5,046 nucleotides of DNA. Origin: Acidobacteriaceae bacterium (GTDB taxonomy: Bacteria > Acidobacteriota > Terriglobia > Terriglobales > Acidobacteriaceae). Each line of letters opens with the position of its first letter. The stretch's first letter is position 1. Under the pieces are notes generated by a model. The model had not been told where the DNA came from. It was given only the letters and a program-made list of their open reading frames with translations, and did not search any database. The stretch spans positions 1 to 5,046 of the forward strand of contig PLBX01000453.1 of assembly GCA_003135495.1 (NCBI GenBank). The letters run 5' to 3'. The position numbers and the translations under genes were made by a program. Below are positions 1 to 5,046 of this stretch, piece after piece.

Positions 1-1325
1 CCGCTGCGGGTGCGGCTTCCGAGCCGATAGGACGCGTTGTACTCGGTGAACATATCGGCCAGGCGCTCAACTTCTCCCGTGTTAGGCACGGCGAGAATCA
101 CCTGCGTGCCGCTGCCAACCATCTTCTGAACCTCTTCGATCATCGCCGGTACTGCACCGTGGAATCGTGGCGTTGGTTGCGAAAGAAAAGCGGCTTCTGT
201 TTTTCCTTCCCGCGCTGCTTTTCCTTCCCGCACCAAAGACAGATATTCGAAATCAGCGCCCGAAAGCGCCGCCGATTTTTCCCGCCATTTTTCCGGCGTC
301 AAATAAAGATCAGCAGGACGAACCAAGTTGCCGACGCCGCTGCGCTCGTGCGCTTCTTCAATCCGAGCCCAGACCTTATCCAGTTCCTGCCCCAGCGCTT
401 CAGGCTCATCGAGAATGACGCGCGCGTCGGGAAGCAATTCAAAAATGCTGCGATCGGCGCCCGCCACCGGAGCGTAGAACTCCCAACCCGGAAACACTCC
501 CGCTCCGGAGTCGCGCATTGCCTGCTCCACTACTTCGGCGGAGCCCGTAATTCGTTTTCCCGAGAGCCGCGCGTTAATTGAACCAAGCAATTCTTCCGTA
601 ACCGGCGTCTCCGTCAACGGCAAGAGCAATGCCTCGTCCACCGGATTCGAAGACCGCTGGCTTGCCGGATCAAACTTTCGCATCGATTCGATTTCATCGC
701 CGAAAAATTCGATGCGCACCGGCCGATCCGCCTCAGGAGAATACACATCAAGAATGCCACCGCGCGCCGCGTACTGACCTGGCATCTCCACCACATCGGT
801 TGCGCTGTATCCAACCGTATTCAGATGTTGCAGCAATTTTTCCAGATCGAAACTCTCGCCCCGTCGCAAAACCCGCGCCAGGTCGGCATAGTATTCAGCT
901 GAGCGAAGAAGAATTGCCGTCGCCGTAACCGGAGAAATCACAATGGCGGCGCGGCCCGTCGCAATCTTCCACAACGCGGTCGCCCGCTCCTCCTGAATCT
1001 CAGGATGCGGCGACAAGTTTTGAAAGGGAAGCACATCGCGCGCCGGAAGGGTCACAACAGAGTCGGGATCGGCCGCTCCACTCAACTCGCAGAAACCTCG
1101 CAGCACCGGCAAGAGATCTTCTGCGGCCCTATTGTCAGCAACGACTAATACGAATGGACGCTCGACCGTGCGGCGCAACAAAACAATGACCAGAGCCTTG
1201 GCTGCCGCGGATAGTCCAGTGACACTCATCCGTCCCGCGCTCTCCCGGAGGTGGGAGGCGGCACGCGTGAAGGCAGAAAGTTGTTCAACCTCCGCGAACA
1301 ATTCGCGGACAAACGGCAAAAGCAT
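1..1325 (-). CDS. mfd: Transcription-repair coupling factor Mfd, N-terminal part (3' end outside window)
   Basis: Mfd is a cytoplasmic ATP-driven translocase that removes RNA polymerase stalled at DNA lesions and recruits UvrA for nucleotide excision repair. The 441 visible residues cover the UvrB-like N-terminal module. Seen in order: VTGLSAAAKAL at 35-45, where UvrB has its P-loop but no Walker A motif remains; LPARDVLPFQNLSPHPEI at 93-110, matching the Mfd block LP-x-LP-x-SPH; IVISPVTA at 128-135; MPGQYAARGGILDVYSP at 181-197 and RIEFFGDEIESMRKFD at 204-219, the strongest family signatures; a variable linker to about 390; and TQVILAVPNTGEVERLADMF at 407-426 (domain 1b). The RNA polymerase-binding and translocase domains lie beyond the edge; Mfd is usually 1,100-1,200 residues. 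An in-frame TGA two codons upstream fixes the ATG at 1325 as the longest start. ATG at 1229 (Met33) would remove the first helices that other Mfd proteins have. A TAGAAT -10-like hexamer lies at 1340-1335, with no good -35. The frame is intact. UvrB is excluded by the absent P-loop. Confidence 0.93.
   Translation of the reverse strand, partial: MLLPFVRELFAEVEQLSAFTRAASHLRESAGRMSVTGLSAAAKALVIVLLRRTVERPFVLVVADNRAAEDLLPVLRGFCELSGAADPDSVVTLPARDVLPFQNLSPHPEIQEERATALWKIATGRAAIVISPVTATAILLRSAEYYADLARVLRRGESFDLEKLLQHLNTVGYSATDVVEMPGQYAARGGILDVYSPEADRPVRIEFFGDEIESMRKFDPASQRSSNPVDEALLLPLTETPVTEELLGSINARLSGKRITGSAEVVEQAMRDSGAGVFPGWEFYAPVAGADRSIFELLPDARVILDEPEALGQELDKVWARIEEAHERSGVGNLVRPADLYLTPEKWREKSAALSGADFEYLSLVREGKAAREGKTEAAFLSQPTPRFHGAVPAMIEEVQKMVGSGTQVILAVPNTGEVERLADMFTEYNASYRLGSRTRS
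201..231. repeat. 13-nt direct repeat, 18-nt period, inside mfd
   Basis: TTTTCCTTCCCGC occurs at 201-213 and again, identical, at 219-231. The period of 18 nt is six codons, so on the minus strand it encodes REGKAA (residues 366-371) followed by REGKTE (372-377). The repeat sits in the variable linker before domain 1b of Mfd and keeps the frame. It looks like a small slippage duplication; no function is implied. Confidence 0.85.
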
Positions 1326-1371
1326 TTCTCTTCAATTCTATCAAGCCCTGCGAATACAGTGGGGAAGACAA

Positions 1372-1435
1372 TGGAGCGACGGGCGTCCTCGCCCGTCCAA
1401 CGCTGGGTGGCCGGGCGGGGACGCCCGGCTCTCCA
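1372..1435. repeat. BIME/REP-like inverted pair of GC-rich palindromes
   Basis: The 28-nt arm at 1372-1399 and the reverse complement of 1408-1435 agree at 24 of 28 positions, separated by 8 nt. Each arm is itself a hairpin: GACGGGCG/CGCCCGTC with loop TCCT (stem 1378-1385 with 1390-1397), and GCCGGGCG/CGCCCGGC with loop GGGA (stem 1410-1417 with 1422-1429). Head-to-head palindromes in a gap between genes is the architecture of bacterial REP pairs (BIMEs), which are mobilised in trans by RAYT (TnpA-REP) transposases. The element begins 5 nt beyond the stop codon of the upstream hydrolase gene and fills most of the gap before mfd. Neither hairpin is followed by a T-run on either strand, so it is not a standard intrinsic terminator. 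The structure is directly visible; that it is a dispersed genomic family is inferred. Confidence 0.75.
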
Positions 1436-1440
1436 CAGAA

Positions 1441-2301
1441 CTAAACCGACTTGCGTAGGAGCGGACGCGTCAGGCAAGTCGGCCCGCCACCACCATTAAC
1501 GGAAATCTCCGACCCTGGAAACGTCCTCACGTCAAAGCCAGCCTCGCCCAACCGCTGATTCGTCCTGGCGTTTTCTTCGATCGCGATCAGGCGATTATTT
1601 CCCAGCGCGAGCACATTACAGGCAAGCGTGTCGCGCTCGGAATAATCAATCTCGATCAATTTGAAATTTCGTTCCTTCAGCAACTCAACCGTCTCCACTG
1701 CAAGCCACGGCAGGTCAACCAGAACTGTCTTTTCATCGAGCCTGCTCATCAGCGACATCAAGTGCAGACAGGCCGAAGGCCCCGGCCCATAAGGCAACGG
1801 AGCCGATAGCACTTCAATATTTTTTGGCGAAAGAAGCTTTCGTATCTGTTCAATCCCGACTTTATTCGTCCTATAACCGTGACCGATGAGCAGCGTCCGG
1901 GAATCAAGCCACACAATATCCCCAGCTTCGGAAGTGCCCGGATTCTCCACTTCGCCCATCACCCGGATGCCCAACTCTCCACAAAAATCGGCGTGAGCAC
2001 GAGCCTCCGCCACGCGACTTTGTTTGCCCGGATTCATCAGCAGAAGCCCATAGTCCGTAGCCAACGACGCATCATGCGCGTATACCGCATCCAGCGTTAG
2101 CGGCTCCGTCGAGGGCAGGTTCACAAGCTCGGCTCCTCTTTCGCTAAGCAAGCGGCACAGAATCTCATGCTGACGCTGCGCGATGCTGAAATCAGGAGCG
2201 CGCTGAAATCCCAACTTCCGCCAAGCCGCTGACTTCGCTGCCACATTCCAGCCCGCGTTAGCAGGGGAACAGACCATCACTCGGAGCAATTCTCCGGTCA
2301 T
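1441..2301 (-). CDS. Dimethylargininase / arginine-deiminase-related guanidino hydrolase
   Basis: Predicted soluble hydrolase of the amidinotransferase/pentein fold, which attacks guanidino carbons through a cysteine thiol; DDAH members turn methylated arginine into citrulline plus an amine. With the ATG at 2301 it has 286 residues, slightly longer than typical bacterial DDAH (about 250). Seen in order: VMVCSPANAGW at 8-18; LDAVYAHD at 70-77, in the place of the DDAH substrate motif D-x-x-F-x-E-D; PGTSEAGDIVW at 121-131 with catalytic-type Glu125 and Asp128; GYRTN at 142-146; CLHL at 178-181 with catalytic His180; and GGGGPTCLT at 270-278 with nucleophile Cys276. The frame stays open upstream to a GTG at 2418 with GGAG 10 nt before it, but the 39 extra residues are Cys-rich, carry AT-richer third positions and match nothing in the family, so 2301 is preferred despite a weak ribosome site; ATG at 2277 is also possible. 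It lies 115 bp upstream of mfd on the same strand, divergent from the receptor gene. Family is clear; exact substrate is not. Confidence 0.85.
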   Translation of the reverse strand: MTGELLRVMVCSPANAGWNVAAKSAAWRKLGFQRAPDFSIAQRQHEILCRLLSERGAELVNLPSTEPLTLDAVYAHDASLATDYGLLLMNPGKQSRVAEARAHADFCGELGIRVMGEVENPGTSEAGDIVWLDSRTLLIGHGYRTNKVGIEQIRKLLSPKNIEVLSAPLPYGPGPSACLHLMSLMSRLDEKTVLVDLPWLAVETVELLKERNFKLIEIDYSERDTLACNVLALGNNRLIAIEENARTNQRLGEAGFDVRTFPGSEISVNGGGGPTCLTRPLLRKSV

Positions 2302-2450
2302 GGAATGCCCGTTGTACGCTTTCGGATTCACTGCATCGGATTGCTTACTATGAGGACGCAAAACAGAAGGCACAGGAGAATTCTCGCACGATTCCTTCTG
2401 CACACAAAGACAGCCCACGAATGTCGATCTCCATCGTCGCCTGTACCTAC

Positions 2451-2456
2451 GTTATA
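2451..2456 (-). promoter_or_regulatory. Possible -10 hexamer for the hydrolase gene
   Basis: On the minus strand 2456-2451 reads TATAAC, five of six matches to the sigma-70 -10 consensus. No recognisable -35 lies at 16-19 nt spacing (CACGGG and neighbours). Transcription would begin near 2444, giving a leader of about 140 nt to the ATG at 2301 or about 26 nt to the alternative GTG at 2418. This is a weak prediction from one hexamer. Confidence 0.2.
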
Positions 2457-2458
2457 TC

Positions 2459-2486
2459 TTGCCTAAGTGTCCGCCCGTGATATACA
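2459..2486 (+). promoter_or_regulatory. Candidate sigma-70-type promoter for the receptor gene
   Basis: TTGCCT at 2459-2464 (four of six to the -35 consensus) is followed after 16 nt by TATACA at 2481-2486 (four of six to the -10 consensus). It is the best plus-strand pair I see in the divergent region and would leave a leader of roughly 100 nt. A short palindrome, GATATACATATC (2479-2490), overlaps the proposed -10 and could be an operator or merely AT-rich promoter sequence. Confidence 0.3.
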
Positions 2487-2562
2487 TATCAGCGGTATCC
2501 GTCCCTTACTACGTGCAAGCGGTTCAAGTTTCACGCGACAAAAAGCGCATTTCGATTCCCGC

Positions 2563-2582
2563 CTTCCGCCCTGATGCGGAAG
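2563..2582 (+). promoter_or_regulatory. Hairpin in the receptor gene leader, directly before the ribosome site
   Basis: CTTCCGC (2563-2569) and GCGGAAG (2576-2582) are exact reverse complements around the 6-nt loop CCTGAT, giving a perfect 7-bp stem. It ends 5 nt before the AGGAG of the receptor gene. A weaker competing pairing exists between CGCAT (2546-2550) and ATGCG (2574-2578), which would break the hairpin. A hairpin here may tune translation or mRNA stability, but no known riboswitch is recognised. Confidence 0.4.
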
Positions 2583-2587
2583 ATGTC

Positions 2588-2592
2588 AGGAG
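2588..2592 (+). promoter_or_regulatory. Ribosome binding site of the receptor gene
   Basis: AGGAG stands 4 nt before the ATG at 2597, a good core Shine-Dalgarno with a short spacer. It supports that start, which is also the one that gives a complete signal peptide. Confidence 0.7.
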
Positions 2593-2596
2593 CCCT

Positions 2597-5046
2597 ATGA
2601 AAGCGTCCTTATCTTCGTCATTGCCCGCGCGTCTGTTTCTTTGCGTGTTCGCCCTCCTATTCGTAAGCCAATTTGTGTTTGCACAAGGCGCAGCTACAGG
2701 AGATCTGCATGTTACCGTCAAAGATCCCAAGGGCAACGTGGTCGCCAACGCCAGCGTCACCGTAATTGATGCCGACAAGGGCCTGCAACGCGACGGCAGC
2801 AGCGATGGAGAGGGCGGCTACAGTGTTCGCCAGCTAGCCCCCGGCAGTTACAACGTTACGGTGTCCGCGCCCGGCTTCGGCAAAATGGAAACTACCGGCG
2901 TCGCAATAACCGTTGGAAGCATGGCCGAGTTGCCGGTAACGCTCGCGGTGGCGGGCGGCAAAGAAGTAGTCGAGGTCAGTTCTCAGGCCGACGTCATCGA
3001 AACTTCGCGCAGTTCCACCACCGATACCATCGGGCAACGCCGAATCGATAACCTGCCAATCAACGGCCGCAACTACATCAATTTCACGCTTACGGATTCG
3101 CAAGTCCTTCGCGACAACGCGCCAAACACCGGCGCCGCGCCTACTTCCGGCCTCAACATCAGCGGCCAGCGCGCCCGCTCCAACCTCGTCAATGTCGATG
3201 GCGCCGATGCCACCGACAATGGAACGAACGGCGTGCGTTCCACTGTTTCGCAAGAGGCCGTGCAGGAATTCCAGATCATCACCAACAGCTATGCCGCGGA
3301 ATACGGCCGCGCCTCCGGCGGTGTCGTCAACATCATTACCCGCTCCGGATCGAACGAGTTTCACGGCGACGTCTACGGCTTTCTGCGCGATCGGGATTTC
3401 CAGGCTGTCAATCCTTTCAGCACGACTCCCAATCCCGCCTACACTCGCGTTCAGGGCGGAACAGCTTTTGGCGGTCCTATCAAGAAAGACAAAACGTATT
3501 ATTACTTTGCCTACGAAATAACTCGCCGCCACGAGACCGGATTCTCCAGTATCGGCCAAGGCAATTTTGGGCTGCAACCCTTCAACACCGCGCTGGTTGG
3601 CCTGCCGCTCGGAACGTTGCAGTTGACCCCGGATCAAATCGGCTTCCTCACCAACCCCAACCTGCTCGCGGCAGAAGCGGCGAATCCTGGCATAGCCTTG
3701 GCGGTCGGTGATTATGCCGCCATCGCCGGCGCATCTTCCGGCATGGCCGTGAACGGAGCATGGCCGACAAACATGGGCGGGCTTCCTGGATTCATCTCAA
3801 CCTGCCAAGCGCCCGGAACCTGCTTCGTGCCTGCGTCTTACCAAACGCTAGCCTCGCAGGAAGGCAACTTCCCCGTCTTCGAAGGCACCAGCGTCTATTC
3901 GCTTCGCCTCGATCACAATGTGAGCAACAGTAATCGCCTCACCCTGCGTGGCAACGTCAGCCCCAGCACGCAGACCGGCATCGAGGTCAGCGGACAAGAT
4001 CAGCCTTTCGGCCAGAACGCGTACTCCCGCACATCGCAACAAACTTTCCGTGACGTTGCCGGCGTTTTGCAGGACACCTGGACTATCGGCAACAACAAAG
4101 TGAATGAGTTCCGCTTTCAGTTCGCGCGGCGCGGCCTGTCGTACTTCTACAACACGGCGATTCCCGGCGGATCAGATCCCGCGGTTAATATCCCCGGCTA
4201 CGCCTATTTCGGACGCGAGCCCTACTCATACATTCAGCGCGTAGAAAAGCGCTATCAGTTCACTGACAATTTCTCCTGGAGCATCGGCCGCCACGATACA
4301 AAATCCGGAGTCGATTTTAACTACATCCCAATCCAGGCTACTTTCACCGTCAACTACGGAGGCGTGTACGACTTCGGCGCGATCTCGGCGGCGAACGCGC
4401 TTCCCGGTGCCGTTTTCGGAGCGTTGACCGCGTCGGTCCCCACCGGCACCACCATTCCTGGACTCTCCGCCGTGCAAGCCTACGGCTTCGGCGTTCCGGG
4501 CGACTTTATTCAAGGCCTTGGCAGCCCGAGTGACAAGTTTTCTAACAAGCCGCTTGGCGTGTTCTGGCAGGATTCCTGGCGCGCTCGCCACAATCTCACT
4601 CTGAATTACGGCGTCCGCTACGACATCGAATTCCCTCCACAACTCAAGCCTCTGCAAGGTCTCGCTCTCAACGCCTACAACGAGCTCGGTTTGCAAAAGG
4701 GAATTAAGACGGACGCAAATAACATTCAGCCGCGTTTCGGCCTCGCCTGGGATCCCAAGGGCGATGGCAAAACGGTGATCCGCGCCTCCTACGGAATGTT
4801 CTACGACCATCCCTTGCTTGGGCTTTATTTTCTCGGCGATGCGTCCGATGGCTCGACCAGCGGCCAGTTGGCATTTGCCGGCACGGGACCCTGCAGCATT
4901 CCACTGGGAGCCACCAGCAATCCGGCGAACCTGAATGCGGTCCCCATATTTCAGGGCCTGACGAATCAACCTCAATGCGCGGCCTCGCCTTTCCCGCAGG
5001 CCACCGCCAACATGTTCTATGAGCCCAACCAGCAGCAGTTTCAGGC
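2597..5046 (+). CDS. TonB-dependent outer-membrane receptor, Oar-like, with carboxypeptidase-regulatory-like domain (3' end outside window)
   Basis: Outer-membrane active transporter predicted to take up a large substrate using TonB-ExbBD energy; the ligand cannot be told. The 816 visible residues show: a signal peptide, with basic and Ser-rich start, hydrophobic core at 13-28 and likely cleavage after VFA29; a carboxypeptidase-regulatory-like beta-sandwich at about 35-118 (GDLHVTVKDPKGNVV, then GGYSVRQLAPGSYNVTVSA at 73-91); a TonB-box-like EVVEVSS at 123-129; a plug at about 134-250 with NLPINGRNY (152-160) and YGRASGGVVNIITRSGSN (236-253); then barrel strands, including FWQDSWRARHNLTLNYGVRY (656-675) and PRFGLAWDP (712-720) followed by GDGKTVIRASYGMFYD (722-737). 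This is the domain order of the Oar-like receptors abundant in Acidobacteriota, usually 1,000-1,200 residues, so the barrel end is missing. Cys403/409 and Cys766/794 may form disulfides in surface loops. Start supported by AGGAG at 2588 and the signal peptide. The frame is open to the edge with no frameshift. Confidence 0.95.
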   Translation, partial: MKASLSSSLPARLFLCVFALLFVSQFVFAQGAATGDLHVTVKDPKGNVVANASVTVIDADKGLQRDGSSDGEGGYSVRQLAPGSYNVTVSAPGFGKMETTGVAITVGSMAELPVTLAVAGGKEVVEVSSQADVIETSRSSTTDTIGQRRIDNLPINGRNYINFTLTDSQVLRDNAPNTGAAPTSGLNISGQRARSNLVNVDGADATDNGTNGVRSTVSQEAVQEFQIITNSYAAEYGRASGGVVNIITRSGSNEFHGDVYGFLRDRDFQAVNPFSTTPNPAYTRVQGGTAFGGPIKKDKTYYYFAYEITRRHETGFSSIGQGNFGLQPFNTALVGLPLGTLQLTPDQIGFLTNPNLLAAEAANPGIALAVGDYAAIAGASSGMAVNGAWPTNMGGLPGFISTCQAPGTCFVPASYQTLASQEGNFPVFEGTSVYSLRLDHNVSNSNRLTLRGNVSPSTQTGIEVSGQDQPFGQNAYSRTSQQTFRDVAGVLQDTWTIGNNKVNEFRFQFARRGLSYFYNTAIPGGSDPAVNIPGYAYFGREPYSYIQRVEKRYQFTDNFSWSIGRHDTKSGVDFNYIPIQATFTVNYGGVYDFGAISAANALPGAVFGALTASVPTGTTIPGLSAVQAYGFGVPGDFIQGLGSPSDKFSNKPLGVFWQDSWRARHNLTLNYGVRYDIEFPPQLKPLQGLALNAYNELGLQKGIKTDANNIQPRFGLAWDPKGDGKTVIRASYGMFYDHPLLGLYFLGDASDGSTSGQLAFAGTGPCSIPLGATSNPANLNAVPIFQGLTNQPQCAASPFPQATANMFYEPNQQQFQ

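Larger units (their letters stand above)
2302..2596. other. Divergent intergenic region between hydrolase and receptor genes
   Basis: This is the shared upstream region of two genes transcribed away from each other. It holds the weak promoter-like hexamers, the GATATACATATC palindrome, and the leader hairpin plus ribosome site of the receptor gene. The part nearest the hydrolase (2302-2418) is open in the hydrolase frame but does not look coding. I see no tRNA, known riboswitch or insertion element in it. Confidence 0.6.

Noticed and set aside
159..581. Plus-strand open frames opposite mfd (159-581, 167-418, 629-928)
   Set aside because: The minus strand carries an uninterrupted Mfd frame with conserved motifs; these are low-complexity Arg/Pro/Ser-rich shadows.
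1372..1435. Inverted repeat as an intrinsic terminator of the hydrolase gene
   Set aside because: The stems are strong, but no T-run follows either hairpin on the minus strand, so a standard Rho-independent terminator is not supported.
1132..1499. Open frames crossing the mfd start and the palindromic gap on both strands
   Set aside because: They run through the inverted repeat and the mfd 5' end without any domain signature, and conflict with the better supported mfd start.
2348..2434. Possible 28-codon leader peptide on the minus strand ahead of the hydrolase
   Set aside because: An ATG at 2434 opens a short frame ending in TAG at 2350-2348, but it has no clear ribosome site and no attenuator-like codon run, so chance is the simplest explanation.
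2834..3637. Long minus-strand open frame (267 codons) opposite the receptor gene
   Set aside because: The plus strand encodes clear regulatory-like and plug domains here. The antisense product is Val/Ala/Arg/Gly-rich without a recognisable domain, as expected for an antisense shadow of GC-rich coding DNA.
4226..4975. Long minus-strand open frame (249 codons) opposite the receptor barrel
   Set aside because: It lies entirely against well-recognised barrel strands of the receptor and has no family-like motifs or ribosome site that I can see.

Overview
The window looks like chromosomal DNA from an Acidobacteriota (Terriglobia-like) bacterium. The main reason is the large outer-membrane receptor on the right, with a carboxypeptidase-regulatory-like N-terminal domain followed by a TonB plug and an Oar-like barrel, a family greatly expanded in that phylum. 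The moderately GC-rich coding style and a GC-rich intergenic palindrome fit this. The assignment is an inference from recognised sequence style, not from a search.

Layout: (1) 1-1325, minus strand: the first 441 codons of mfd, the transcription-repair coupling factor; the rest lies beyond the left edge. (2) 1326-1440: a short gap filled mainly by a 64-bp inverted pair of GC-rich palindromes (1372-1435), resembling a REP/BIME element. (3) 1441-2301, minus strand: a complete dimethylargininase / arginine-deiminase-related guanidino hydrolase with Cys, His and Glu catalytic residues in place. (4) 2302-2596: a divergent intergenic region with weak promoter-like elements, a small AT-rich palindrome and a perfect hairpin directly before the ribosome binding site of the next gene. 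(5) 2597-5046, plus strand: a TonB-dependent receptor with signal peptide, regulatory-like domain, plug and most of a beta barrel; its C-terminus runs off the right edge.

The hydrolase gene and mfd point the same way and could share a transcript across the palindromic gap. The receptor is transcribed divergently. I see no functional link between DNA repair, guanidino hydrolysis and outer-membrane uptake here, and no sign of a phage, transposase, CRISPR array, RNA gene or defence system. The most unusual items are the inverted palindrome pair, a Glu-to-His change in the substrate motif of the hydrolase, and the structured leader of the receptor gene. I do not find a convincing undescribed multi-gene system.
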